From Pyropia haitanensis (Eukaryota; Rhodophyta; Bangiophyceae; Bangiales; Bangiaceae): a stretch of 64,000 nucleotides of DNA. Position 1 is the first letter of the stretch, and every line of letters starts with the position of its first letter. This document shows positions 28,201-40,100 of the stretch, piece by piece. The stretch covers positions 1,310,875 to 1,374,874 of the forward strand of contig SDUX01000005.1 in assembly GCA_008729055.1 (NCBI GenBank). The letters are read 5' to 3'. A program made the position numbers and the translations under genes. The notes under the pieces are model-generated. The model saw only the letters and a program-made list of their open reading frames with translations, was not told where the DNA came from and did not search any database.

Positions 28201-31200
28201 CGCCAACAAAGACGCCTACCTCCACCTCCTCTTAGCCAGCGCTCGCAGCGGAACGCCGCCAACATCGGCGGCGAGCGTCACCCGAACGCCGTAAGGCCGC
28301 CGCCCGCCAGGGACAGCAGCAGCAGCCCGACGGCCAAGCCGGCGACAAGCGCCAGCCCCCGACCACGCCAGCAGACGTCCGCCACCAGTATGGACCCATA
28401 GCGGACCACCACAGCGATCCCCAACAGCCGCCGACTGCCAATGTCGTCGGCGAGAACCACCGTCCCCGCCGGCATCAGCAGCGGCCCGCCACCAACGCCA
28501 GCGGCAAGCGCCGCTCACCCGCCAACTAGCGATCGCCGGGCGCCACCACCGGCGCCGCCCCCTGTCAACGCCAAGAGCTGCTTGCGGTCAACGCTAGCTG
28601 CAAGCGACACCCCCCCATCTGCGCAATCAGCTGCCTGGTGCCCGCGCCGACAGCAAAACGCCATCCCCGCGCCAAACAGCAGTCGACGCCTGAAAACGCC
28701 AGCAGACGGCCGACAGCGAGGCACGCGGCAAACGGCACCCCCCCGCCGACGCCAGCAGACACGCGCCACCAGCAGCAACGCCAAGCGCCACACCGCAGGC
28801 TTCTCCACCATCCGCCCGCGGCCAGAGCCGACGGCAAGAGCCAATCCCGCTCTATCGGCGTCAACCGTCTGCCGATAGCCTCCCGCCAAAAAACAGGGAA
28901 GACAAGCGTCACCTCACAGCTTAAAGCCAGAAGCGGCCTGCCGCCAGCGCCGGCGGCAAGCGCCACCCACCCGCTGAGCAACAGCTGCCGGGCGTCAACC
29001 GCAACGCCAAGCGCCACTCCCGCGCCAGCGCAAGCACCCCCCGCGCCAGCGCCAGCAGCCGCCTGCCGCCATCGGCGGCGGCGAGCACCGTCGACTTGCC
29101 AACCAGCGGCCGACCGTCACCAACGCCGACGCCAAGCAGCATCCCCCTGCCAGCGCCACCAGCATCAGCCGCCAAAGCCGGCGGAAGAAGCGACCCGCCG
29201 GCAAACGCCAGCAACCGGCGGAGCCCATCCGCCAAACAGCAGCCAACGGGCGCCAACAGCGACGCCAAGCGGCAAATCTGGCCTCCACCGGCAGCTGCCA
29301 GCCGCCAAAGATGACGGAAGGCGCCACTACTCCGCCAACACGAGCGTGCGCCGCCCACAATCGTCAGCAGCCGCCCGCCGGAACCGCCATCTGGCCCGAG
29401 GCAAAAGCTTGCTGCGAGCGCTCGGCGCCCACAATTGTCAGCAGCCGCCCGCCATCAACGGCGGCGGAAGGAGCCACCACAGCAACACGAGGTCGCCCGC
29501 AGATAGCAAAAGCCGCAGCCGCGAACGCCGGCGGCATGCGCCCCCAAAACGGTGAAGCCGGAGGAACATTGACGGCAATGCCGGCGGCGAGCGAGTCCCA
29601 CCCGCTAAAGAGCGCCCGCCCGTGGACAACGCGACCCGCCGCTAGTCGCAGCCAGAGACGCCAAAAGCCACACCCGCGACAACGCGAGAGACTGCCCGCC
29701 GCCAACGACGACACCAAACCCCGCCTCCCAGCCAACGCAGCAGCCGCTGGCCGCCAAAGCCGGCCACGGGCGTCACCGTCCCACCAAGCAGCGGCCGATC
29801 GCTGAAAAAGTCAGCAGCTGCCAGCCGTCACATCTGACGACAGACGCCACCCCTGCGTCAACGTCAGCAGCCGCCCGTCGCCAACAGCAACCCCAAGCGC
29901 AGCCTCACAGCCAACGCGAGCAGCCGCTCGTCGCGAACGCCGGCGGCAAGCACCCTCCCCCGCGCCAACGCCTGCAGCCGTGCGCCAACACTAGCGACGC
30001 CAAGCAAACCCCCCGAGTCAATGCCAGCAGCCGCCCCACGCCACCGCCGTCGGCAAGCGCCGCCACCCCTCAAAACAGCAGCCGATCGCTGACGACATCA
30101 GCGGTCCGACGGCCAAGCCGGCGGTGAACGGCACACCCTCACGAGCAGCCCCACGCTGCCGACCGCGATGCCAAACACAGCCGTCTCCTCCAGCGATAGC
30201 AGTCACCCGACGGCACAGTCAGCAGTGAGCGCCAACCCCGCCGCGCCAACGCCAGCAGTCGCCAGCCGCGAACGCCCGCGACGAGCGCCACCCCTCCGCC
30301 ACCGCCAGCAGCCGCGGTCCGCAAACGCCCGCGGCACGCATCACGCCGCAGCGAACACCAGCGGCCGTCAGACGGAAGAACCAGCGGCGAGCATCACCCG
30401 CACGCCACAGCCAGCAGCCGCCGGACGCGAGCGCTGGCGGCAAGCGGTCCCCCCCCGTCAACACCACCAGGCGCCCGGCGTCAACGCTGGCGGCAATCAC
30501 CACCGACGCAATCTGCTGCTCGCCGCATAGGCTTGCGTAGAGCGTTACTCCCACGTCAACGACAGCAACCGCTGGCCGCCACAAGCCAGCCGCAGACTTC
30601 ACCGTCCAGTCGACATCAGCAGCCGCTCGCCGCCACCAACGACGCCATCAGGCATCCCCAGGCCAACGCAAACAGCAGCGCGCCGCCCAAGCCGGCGGCG
30701 AGCGCCACCTCCTGGTCAAGGAGCAGACGCCCGCCCCCACCAGTGACGCCAAGGGCAACTCCCACGCCCCACGCGAGCGCCCGCCCGCCGCCAAAGCTGG
30801 CGGCGAGCTTGCACCCCAAGCCAACCAGCGCCCATCCGCTGTTAACGCCTCCCGCCGCGCGCCGTCAACGTCTGTGGCAAGCGCCAACCCCCTGGCCAAC
30901 GCAGCCGGCCGCCCGACGGCACCGCCCGACGCGACCGCCACCTCCGCCGACTACATCAGCAATCGCCGGCCGCGGCCGCCAGCGACAAGCGCAACCCCCG
31001 CGTTAACGCCAACGGCCAACCGCCGGCACCAGCGACGACCAAGTGCAACGCTCACGCCAATACATGCAATGGCCCGCCACCAGAGCCGACGTGGACGGCC
31101 GCCTACACGCCACCATGAGCAGCCTGCGAGCGCCAGCGCCAGCAGCCGCTCGCCGTCAAAACCGGCAGCGAGCGCAGCCCCCCCGCAAACCCAAGAAGCC

Positions 31201-31600
31201 ACCCAACAGCACAGCCCGTAGCGAGCGCCACCCCCCAGCCCACCCCGACAGCCGCCCGCCATCAAACCAGCCGGCATGCGACACCCCCCCGCCAGCGCCA
31301 GCAGCCCGCAGCCGCCAACGCCAGAGGCACGCACCACGTCGGCGTTAAACAACACCCGCCGGGCGCCAACTCAAGAGCCCAGACCAGTCCCCCCGCCGAC
31401 GCCAGCAGCTGCGAGGCGTCATAGTCCGTGGCGAGCGCCACGCCCATGCCATCACCAGCAGCCACCCGCCGCCAGCGCCGGCGGCGGGCGGCCCGTGACG
31501 GCCAAAGAGCGGCCGGCCGCGACTAGCGCTGACGGCAAGTGCGACGCACCCGCCAGATAGCGACGGCTCCCCGCCAACACCCGCAGCCGGCCGCGACCGC
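25250..31600. repeat. Diverged ~50-bp minisatellite array, ~6.3 kb
   Basis: The same motif returns about every 47-54 bp: core GCCAGCAGCCGCCCGCCGCC followed by a variable AACGCCGGCGGCAAGCGCCA part. Roughly 120 copies, none identical to its neighbour. Both strands show many unrelated open frames; on the minus strand these repeat PPALAAGGCWRWR-like text, a by-product of the repeat. No gene seen inside. Confidence 0.75.
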
Positions 31601-34600
31601 CAGCGAGTTGCGAGCAGCGGGTCTCGTCCACCATCATGCCCACGTCGACCCCCCACAAAAGATGGCGGCGGCGGCCGGTACAAGTCTTGGCAGCGTGTGC
31701 CCGCTCTGCTGTGGAGCCGCCAAGGGATTGGCACGCCACCAACGCCGGCAACCAGCGCCACCTGCCCGCCGCGGTCAGCGCCGTCCGCTCCCACCACAAG
31801 CCGACGCTGGCGCCGCCACGCCGTCCGCACAGCGACCGGCCGCCATCGTCGCTACCGCGTGGCGCCAAGCCCGCCTCGTGCCGCCGCCGCCGTCGGCCGC
31901 CCCTCGCTCGAGCCGCCCCCGCCACCTTGCCCACCGGGGCGGCGCTGTCCGCCGCCACCGGCAGCGCGTACCACCCCGCCGCCTGCCTGGCCACAACCGC
32001 CGTCACCCCGTGGTGGTCACCACAGCCAGCCCTCCCGAAAAAACGGGCGCCGACCGCCCGCCCGCACCGCCCACCACCAACGTCGACGGCGGAGACGAGC
32101 CGCCAGGCCGCGCCCCCCATGGCCAACGCAACCGTCCACACAGGCGGCAGGCGCGCGGCAGTGCCGCCAAAAAAGGACCGGCGCCCACCACCAAAGCCGG
32201 CCGACGGCGGCACCGCACCGCAGGGGAGCGTCGGCGCCGCAAACGACAAGCAGCGGCGGCCGCGCCCGCCCGTGCCGGGGCGAGCCGCGGACCCGCGCCG
32301 TGGCCGGCCGCCGCCCCGCAAGAGCAGCGGCCGTCGCGGTCTCGCGCGGCAACCATTCCCTGCCCGTGCCTTGCCGCCGTCATCCTTCCGTCGGCACATG
32401 CAGCCGGGGCCAACGGCAGACCGCAACGGCGGCCCATCGGCGATTGAGGGTGTGGCGGGGACTTGGGGGAAGGGGGACGACGTGTACATATACCGGCGCC
32501 CCGCGGGCCAAGGCGGCGTCGGCTCGGCTGCTCTCCTCCTGCGGCTGCTTGTCCCGTCGAAGACGGAGTCCAACCTTCGTCGTTGCCACCGCTTTCCTGT
32601 CCGCGCCCCCCACCTCCTTCCCTCTGTCGAGGCCGTCGGCGTTGCCCGCCACCGAAGGGACGGGCGCCGCCGCTCCGGTGTCGGCATCGCAGTAGTGCCG
32701 TCATGCATGTCGTCCCCCCGTTGGTTGCTGCGGGCGCCCGCCACGTGACGCCGTCTTGGACGCACTGACACGCCCCCGCCCGTCGGCCGTGTCACCACAT
32801 CCCGTGCGTCGTCATGGGGTTTGCCGACCGCCGCTGGCGGTGATCGTCCTCGCGATGCGCGGGTTCGCGTGTCGAGGTCGTCGTAGTCACCATCGGGTGC
32901 GGCGGCACCCCACCCCCTGCCGTCGTCGGCGCCGTCCCCCCCGCTTGCGGACTCCCCTCTCGCGTCTGGGCGGATCGGTTTCGTGTCGTTGTCGCCGAGT
33001 GCTGGTCGTCCTGGCGTTCCGCTCGTTGCTGTGGTCGCGCCGCCAACCAAGTCGCCTTTGCTGCAGTTCTCCCTGGTCTTTGGCATTACCTCCTTGTCAT
33101 GGCGCCGCTGCCATCCGTCGTTGCCAACCCCTCGTCGTCGACAGCCCCCCTGCCGTCGCTCCAGCGCCTGCCTCGCCGTTCTGGCGATTTTCCTTTCCTC
33201 ACCACTACCGGCCCGTTTTCAAGCCGCCGCTCCTCTCGGTGAGGCCGTTTTGCCACCGCCCCCCTTCCCTGCTGTTGCCACCCAGCTGTAGCTGAGGCGC
33301 CCACGTGGCCGCCGCATCCCGCCCCATTGTCAAGCCGCCCCACCCGCCGTGGCCGCCCTTTGGCCTTCGGGGTCTCGCCTCTTCACCGGTGCTGCTCCCC
33401 AGTTCTCCGACAGGACTCCCCCCGGTGGCGGAGACGCCGCCTCTCCGCCGCCAAGGTACACTGGTCGTCATGCCATCGCCGCCGTGAGTACCCATCATCA
33501 TACGCGATCGCCTCCCCCCCCCTTGCTGTTGCTGCCGCCGCCTGGCAGGCTGTCAAGCCCCCTTCTGCCGCCGCCTGGCAGGCTGTCAAGCCCCCTTCTG
33601 CCGCCGCCGCCGCCAGCTCCTCCTTCCTAAGTCTGCTCCCCGCGTCGCTGCGACCCTATCGTCGTCGATGAGTCGCGTTGGGTCGCTGGTGCCGGCCTCT
33701 GCCGTCGTGGCCGCTTGCGCGCGTGTCGGAATGTTGTAGCCCCCCCATCGAGGGTGGCGCGCATGCGACGCGGCGTTGCCTCGGCGGCCGTGCACGCGCG
33801 ACCGCCACTCGTTGCCGCTGCACCCGCTTCGACGCTGCGGGCGTCCCCGCTTCGGCGCGTCGCCGCCCCCGTCCTGTCGGTCATCCGCCCCTCACGGCCG
33901 GTTACCAAGCAGGCGTTGCGTCGTCACCGTCTTGCGTCGCCGCCTGCTTTTTTGTCCTTGCCGCGCTGTCGCCGCTGCCGCCCCGCCCCTGCGGTGTGCC
34001 GCCGTCCCCCCCCTCCGCACGCGGCGGCCGCCCGACGGCTGGCGTCGGCGACGCGCTCCTGCCGTGGCGGTCTTCCCTCTCTGTCGCCGCGCAATGAGGG
34101 GGTTCCCCGCTACCTCCATCGCTGGCGTCGCTGCCGTTGCCCCCACCCACCCCCTTCTCCATGCTGCCCCGCCTGGCTCCCCTCTTCGTCGCTGCCGTCG
34201 TCCCGTCGAGGCGGTCCTCCCTCCCTGGTCGCTGCCGCTGCCACCCCTGTCTTGCACATATCCCCGCAGTCATTCCTGCTTCGCGCCTCGGCGTTGCCGC
34301 TTCCGCCGCTTTCGATCGAGCGGACGCTGTCGTGGTGCCGCCCCTCCTCTTGTTGTCGCCTCTCTCCGGTCCTTGGGTGACGGCCGCAAGTGCTGCTAGC
34401 GGTAGCCTTGGACAGCGGCGGCCGGTGTGGGCGGTCGCGCCCATTAGCAGCAGCGGCGGAATGGTGCGGCGCCGTTTTCGCCACGACTGTCCGGCGTCGC
34501 GGCCGCGGCGGCAGCGTAGCTGTCTCTGCGGCTGGCCCCGCCGCTGTTGCCGCCGCGCGGGGGTGCTGCTACCGCTGCCACTGTTGCGACCGGCACATCC

Positions 34601-35574
34601 ACCGTCCCCACCGCTGGCGCGGTAGGCGATTTCGCCGCCACCGCCAGTGCCGCTGCCTTGGCCGCCACCACCTCGCGTGGCGATGCCGCGGCCATTGCCG
34701 CTGCCGTGACGGCTGCCGCTGCCGCTGCCGCTGCTGTTGCCGCTGCCGCTGTTGTTCAGAGCCGTGATGGTGTCTCATCACGCCGGCCGCTGCCGACGAC
34801 ACGGGTTGGTCAAGCGTTGGATGGGGGGGCAGCGAAGGCGGGAGGGCGGGTGGCCCCGCCGCCCCCCCGTTTCCGGCGCAGCTTCAATGGTTGACCGCCG
34901 CTCCGTCACGCGCTTGACGTAGCCACTCGCGTTTGGTAGAGCCATTTGGCCATCAGCGCTGTCTCCCCGCCCGCGTCGACTCTGCGTTCCTGCTGTTAGT
35001 GCAACGCTGTCCCTGCCGTCCGCGCCGCGGATTTCGTGCCCCCAGTCTCGCGTTCGACACCGCCACGCAGCTGTCGGCCCCGCTCCATCCTTGGACGACC
35101 CGCCGTTGTCTCGCCATCCCCCCCGCTTTCAGCGCCATCACTCCGCCGTTTGCGGCCCGCCCTCCGCTTTCGTCGCCGCGTCTTTGCCACCAGCGGCTCC
35201 ATCGTGGCCGCTGCCCTCCCCGCGGTCGACTCTGTGACCCTGTCCTTGGCGCCATCACCCTCCGGCGGCGTCGTTTATTGCCTGCTGACGTATCGACTGC
35301 GTATCCCGGTCGTCCGCGGCGCCCCCGCCTCGGGCGACAAGGCTTCCCTGTCGGCCACCCTTCCGCTTTTGGCGCAGTCCAGTGAAGACGAGTGGGTGGC
35401 GCTCGCTGCCGGAATCGGCCGTGACTTTTATTGCTGCCTTCGCGGCTGTGCCTCTCGTGGCAAGCCCCCGGGGGTGACGGCCGCTCGCGATCGCGCCGCG
35501 GGGCGAGTACCGCCGCCTTTCGCGCGCCTCTCGCCAGTGCAACTGCACGTATCGCCTCGTGCGCCTTGCTATCC
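31601..35574. other. GC-rich degenerate sequence, no supported gene
   Basis: The minisatellite pattern fades after about 31,600 and is replaced by irregular GTCGCTGCCGT / CCGCCG motifs (clearest 32,760-34,920). Long frames exist on both strands but have no domain, no consistent codon bias and mostly Arg/Pro/Ala content. A 33-bp perfect duplication lies at about 33,535-33,600. Confidence 0.5.
33535..33600. repeat. Two-copy 33-bp direct repeat
   Basis: The unit CCTGGCAGGCTGTCAAGC plus CCCCTTCTGCCGCCG occurs at 33,541 and again 33 bp later. Confidence 0.7.
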
Positions 35575-38022
35575 TCAATGTCGGAAGCCATGCTGCCACA
35601 GCAGCCACGCCAGTCTGAACGAGTGCGATGCCCCCCCCCCCGAGTGCCCCTTCTCGTTGCTGATGTACAGCACGCGTCTCGCCGACGCCGCGTCGGGCGC
35701 CGCCGCGCGGACGCGGGCGGCAAATTGAGCACCCTCCCAGTACCCGACGCGAACGTCCGCCCGTCCTCCGCCGATGAGCATTGCCGGCGGCGCCCTACCG
35801 TCGACGATGTTCTGCATCGGCGAGTATCCTCGAATCCACTCGTAGCCAGAGGCCGTATTGGGATTGCCCCACTCCCCCCACAGCGTGGAAGAGAGCGGCG
35901 CGGTCGGGTCGGCAAGCGCCGACAGTGGATCAAGGAGTGGCACCATCGTGAGGATGCCAGCAACCATGTCGGGCGCAAAGTTGTACGTGGCCCCTACGAG
36001 AGTGCCCCCTCCGGAGTGACCGCTGATCGTGAGATTGGAAGCCGTGGTGATGCCAGTTGCCGCCAGGTGCCGCCCGCACGTGATAAAGTCGGTGATCGAG
36101 TTGTTCTTGCCTTCATTCTGCCCCGCGGCCGACCAGATCCGCCCGAACGCGCCGCCACCGCGGATGTGGGCGTTCACCCACACAACACCGCGGTCGAGCA
36201 GTGACAGTCTGGAGGCAGAAAACCAGGGATTCACCGAGATGTCGAACCCACCGTACCCATAGAGGTGCACCGCCCCGGGTGTTCCAGCCGGCGGCCGGCG
36301 GTCAGCCCGATAGACGACCGACATCGGTATGATCGTGCCATCGGACGCCATGGCCTCCCACCGCTCCGACCGGTACAGGCTGCGGTTGTAGCCGCGCACG
36401 ATACGTTGACGGATCATCGTCCTGTTGCCCGCCAAACCGTCCACCGCCCACGTCTGGCGCGGCGTCAACATCGACTGGAAGCTGGCCTCGAACGTTCGCG
36501 AATCGTAGTCGCCATAACCAGAGACATGACTTATGGTCTCATCCCACGCAAGCACGTTGTAGGTGGACACGTCGAGACGCCGGCCGCCCGCGCCGCCGTC
36601 GACGATGGAGACCGTCGCAAGACGAGTGAAGCCGCCCATGCGAAGGTGCAGCAACACATAGCGCTTACAAACAGTCACGCCCCGGATCGCAACGTTCGCG
36701 TCGTACGGCATGACATCCACCCAGTGAGCCGAACCAGGCTTGTCAAGCGTCGTCGTCATGAGCTTGCCGTTAGTTGCCCCACCCATGTTGGTCCGCACTA
36801 GAAGCGTGTTGCCTCCCAGATGCTCGAGATCGTGGTGATGGCCCGGCCGCCGAGGCTCCACAACCACCGGCGCCGGCGGGGAGCGTCCCGCCGCCCGCGC
36901 CTTCGCGTCGGCGACAAGGTCTACCATCGAAAACTCGTTATCACCGCCCCAGCTCGAGCTCCCAAAGAACAGCACACGCATCGAACGGGACAACCAAAAC
37001 CCGGCGTGGTACTCAATGTTGCTCTCTGTATAGAGCACCTCGTCGACGGCAGCGGCGGCAGTGTCGTTGGTGGTCCGCTCATTGAAGGGCGCCAACGTGC
37101 GACGGACGACCTTATGGGAGCGGAAGGCAGTCGTGATGGTCACAAAGAAGAGTGTACGGTTGTCGAGGCCCCAACGCACATAGCTGCGGATGCCCTTGAC
37201 CGTGTCCCCTTCCCGCTCGATACCTGAAGCGATGTGCCGCACCCGCATTTCGTAACTTTCCGCGCCGGTCCTATCCACCATGTACACGACGAAAGCATGG
37301 TCGTGGGACACGGCTACGTAAATCCGGAAATAGGATGCGTTGGCAGCGACCTCGTTCTCATCCAAGTACACCTCCTCCTCGCCCAGCTCGGTGTCTTCCC
37401 ACTGGAAGCGCCAGTCGGCAGCGGCGTTGCCCTCAATCGACGTCCCGTTCGGATACAGTCCGCGAATGGGCTTGCGGCAGCGTAGAGAAAAACGCTTCCC
37501 CTCCTCTCTGCGCTCATAGTAGACGAAGCCGCCAATCTTCTTCCTCAGCTCCTCGTCATCAGCAGACGCATTCCGGAACTCGCTGGCGAGTGTCTCCCGG
37601 AGGTGCCGCTGCGCCCAAGTGGACGCGTTAGTGTACGCGTTCTCCGCTTCCAGGTGGGCCAGCACGTCCGGGTCCGACAAGCTCTCATCGCGGAGCCAGT
37701 GAAGATCGTCGACCGCGGTCAGCGGGGGGTCCATCAAGTCGCCCTCCGGGCCGCGGTTCTCGCCGGGCACCTTTCCATAGTAGAGGGTGTGCGGTCGCCG
37801 CGTCGGTATGGGCGGAGAGAGCACCGCCTGACCTGCCGCGCCCTGGGCACGCACACCAGCGGAGAACACAGTCGCCACGAGTAACACCGCAGCCACACCC
37901 AGCGGCAGACGACGCAGGAGGCTCCGTACGTCTACACCTCGGTCGACGCTGTCACGGAAACGGTCGCCAGACCCGAAACCATTGCGGTTGTGATGCGAGG
38001 GGCAACCCCCCGCGATCGCCAT
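35575..38022 (-). CDS. S9A serine peptidase, oligopeptidase B / prolyl oligopeptidase family, membrane-anchored or secreted
   Basis: 815 residues from the ATG at 38,020-38,022, with no intron. Residues about 40-58 (RLPLGVAAVLLVATVFSAG) form a signal anchor or signal peptide ending Val-Arg-Ala. Residues 75-430 are the seven-bladed propeller region (DDLHWLRDE, YYERREEGKRF). The C-terminal alpha/beta-hydrolase carries YGYGGFDISVNPWF, SLLDRGVVWVNAHIRGGG and the catalytic Ser in ISGHSGGGT (about residue 670). The Asp is in ADVRVGYWE (about 756) and the His in EKGHSGGG (about 793), so the triad is complete. Family members cleave short peptides after basic residues (oligopeptidase B) or proline; the RVxYWE block favours the oligopeptidase B branch. 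Several Asn-X-Ser/Thr sites agree with passage through the secretory route. GHSGGG replaces the usual GxSAGG. Upstream of the ATG the frame stays open to 38,097 but offers no other ATG. Confidence 0.95.
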   Translation of the reverse strand: MAIAGGCPSHHNRNGFGSGDRFRDSVDRGVDVRSLLRRLPLGVAAVLLVATVFSAGVRAQGAAGQAVLSPPIPTRRPHTLYYGKVPGENRGPEGDLMDPPLTAVDDLHWLRDESLSDPDVLAHLEAENAYTNASTWAQRHLRETLASEFRNASADDEELRKKIGGFVYYERREEGKRFSLRCRKPIRGLYPNGTSIEGNAAADWRFQWEDTELGEEEVYLDENEVAANASYFRIYVAVSHDHAFVVYMVDRTGAESYEMRVRHIASGIEREGDTVKGIRSYVRWGLDNRTLFFVTITTAFRSHKVVRRTLAPFNERTTNDTAAAAVDEVLYTESNIEYHAGFWLSRSMRVLFFGSSSWGGDNEFSMVDLVADAKARAAGRSPPAPVVVEPRRPGHHHDLEHLGGNTLLVRTNMGGATNGKLMTTTLDKPGSAHWVDVMPYDANVAIRGVTVCKRYVLLHLRMGGFTRLATVSIVDGGAGGRRLDVSTYNVLAWDETISHVSGYGDYDSRTFEASFQSMLTPRQTWAVDGLAGNRTMIRQRIVRGYNRSLYRSERWEAMASDGTIIPMSVVYRADRRPPAGTPGAVHLYGYGGFDISVNPWFSASRLSLLDRGVVWVNAHIRGGGAFGRIWSAAGQNEGKNNSITDFITCGRHLAATGITTASNLTISGHSGGGTLVGATYNFAPDMVAGILTMVPLLDPLSALADPTAPLSSTLWGEWGNPNTASGYEWIRGYSPMQNIVDGRAPPAMLIGGGRADVRVGYWEGAQFAARVRAAAPDAASARRVLYISNEKGHSGGGASHSFRLAWLLWQHGFRH

Positions 38023-38984
38023 TGCCGTGGCCGCACCGTCAGCGGACCCGGCAGCAGAGGAGTTGACGGAAGGCGTCCAGTAGCTGGCCGTTGGCAACGA
38101 GAAAGCTTTGCCTGAGGGAAAGCGGACGACGACGGGATGTCCTTCAGGTGCGCATCATGGGCCGCACTCCTGACAGAATCGCAGTCTTTCTACTCACCCC
38201 GCATTCTCGTGGCAGAGGCGCCATGGCACGGCTCCACCTGCTTGCCGCTAGACCTGGCCGCGAGTTCTACGTAATGGCTTCGGTTCTGCTCGCGCCGCCG
38301 ACAACGTTCGCACAGGACATAAGATGATATGTACTACAGCCTCTACATGAAGTAAGCGGCTCTTGGCGCTTCATTCTATGGTTCCCTATCCATAGGATCA
38401 CACGTGCTTTCTGTGAGCAACGACCCCCATGGAAGCCATGTCCATGCCACTCGTCTACTTGGTCTTTCAGTGAGCTCTAGAGCCCTTACGAATGCCGCGA
38501 GAGTGCGTACGTATGTCCTGTAAGAGCAACGACCCGCATGGACACAACCTCACGCCACCTTGCTATGTATAGTTTGCCATCCACTATAAAGCGGAGCCCA
38601 TAATGTTGCATCGGGAGTGCTTACGTATTGGGTGTGCCATCCGCCGAGTGATGGAGCCCGATGTCGATTTGTGCGTGACACACTGTCCGCCTTGTTGTAC
38701 CAGTGTTTCCAACGATTGCGTACCAACTCGCGACCATCTCGCATATATTTTCGAACATTTTTGTTTCAGACGCCACGTGCCTCTCAAAACCTTGTCGACC
38801 AATAAGAGCGCAGCACGGGCTCGTGGGTCTCCGGTAGAGGCCCGATTTAGGCCGTCGATTCGGATTCAGATAGAGATGGAGTTGATGTAGTTGATTCAAC
38901 TCTCGAGTGCCACGTAGACAACAAAGATGGGGGCGACTTGGTATACACCATGTCGGAGACCATGTAGTACGTCAAAGAATCTGG
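38023..38984. other. AT-richer intergenic DNA upstream of the peptidase gene
   Basis: Composition falls to near 50% GC from about 38,300. GAGCAACGACCC occurs twice (about 38,418 and 38,524). It should include the peptidase promoter, but no defined box was recognised and no gene is supported. Confidence 0.5.
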
Positions 38985-39032
38985 ACCCACAACGGATCCG
39001 TCGTGTACGTGGGCTACTAAACCGTCGTGGGT
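38985..39032 (+). repeat. 48-bp palindromic repeat, copy 1
   Basis: Begins ACCCACAACGGATCCGTC and ends CCGTCGTGGGT, so its ends are inverted repeats. A second copy in opposite orientation is at 47,200-47,247. Confidence 0.75.
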
Positions 39033-39460
39033 GCTCTCCCTCACACTGTGGGAGGGGGTCCATTTGGAAACTAGTTACACCCAATACATTCCCGACAGCC
39101 CATTCCAGCATGCCTGGAGGGGTGCCGACGATCTCCACCAGCTCCCCAGATCCACCTCGATCTCTGCAGAAACGAGTACATGCCTGGTTCCAACTCCATA
39201 GCGGAGTGCATTCGTCCAGTACTGGGAGCAATCGACGGGGGGAGCTCCCCCTGTAACGCCGGAGCATGTTACGCTTCCCCCCGCTGGTGCATCACACATA
39301 TGCGATGTTGAGCCCAAAATTGCGGATGTGCACGCGCGTGTCACACATGCGGCGCTTCACACGGACATGTGATGTGGGAGGTGTGACAAGGTGGATGCCG
39401 CAGCGTCGCACCAGCGCGGGCTACCGCTGCCTGGTGGGGGCCCCGCCGCCCGCGCGCCAG
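39033..39460. other. Intergenic, no gene seen
   Basis: Mixed-composition sequence between the 48-bp repeat and the CCG tract. Nothing recognised apart from ACACATGCGG / ACACGGACATGTG partial palindromes near 39,340-39,375. Confidence 0.4.
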
Positions 39461-39816
39461 GTGGCGTACCCGCCACCACCCCCGCCGGCAGCCGCCGGCT
39501 GCCGCTGTCTCCGCCCCCGCCACTGCCGCGGCCGCCCGCCACCGCCGCCGCGGCCGGGGGCCGCGGCCGCCGCGGCCGGCGGCCGCGGCCGCCGCCGCGG
39601 CCGCCCGCCGCTCGCCGCCCGCCGCCGCCGCCGCCGCCGCCGCCCCGGCCGCGGCCGTCGCCGCCCCCGCCGCCGCCCGCCACCGCCGCCGCAGCGGCCG
39701 CCGCGGCTGCCGCGGTGGGCGACCGCGGCCGCCCGCAACCGCCGCCGCCGTGGCCGCCCGCCGCCACGGCCGCCGCATCCGCCGCCGCCGACCCCGCGGC
39801 CGCCCACCGCCCGCCG

Positions 39817-39848
<32 letters not shown>

Positions 39849-40069
39849 GGCTGCCGCGGCGGGCGGCCGCGGCCGCTCGCCGCCGCCCCCGCGGCCGCTC
39901 GCCGCCCGCCGCCCGCCGCCCGCCGCCGCCGCCGCCGCCGCCGCCGCGGCTGCCGCGGCGGGCGGCCGCGGCCGCCCGCCACCGCCGCCGCCGTGGCCGC
40001 CGCGGCTGCCGCGGCCGGGGGCCGCGGCCGCCGCGGCGGGCGGCCGCGGCCGCCCGCCGCCCGCCGCCC

Positions 40070-40100
<31 letters not shown>

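Noticed and set aside
25250..31600. Dozens of open frames on both strands of the minisatellite
   Set aside because: Repeat translation products (PPALAAGGCW-like or ASSRPPP-like) with no conserved domain or consistent frame.
31452..33086. 544-residue minus-strand frame
   Set aside because: Arg/Gly/Ala composition, overlaps equally long plus-strand frames, no motif; compositional.
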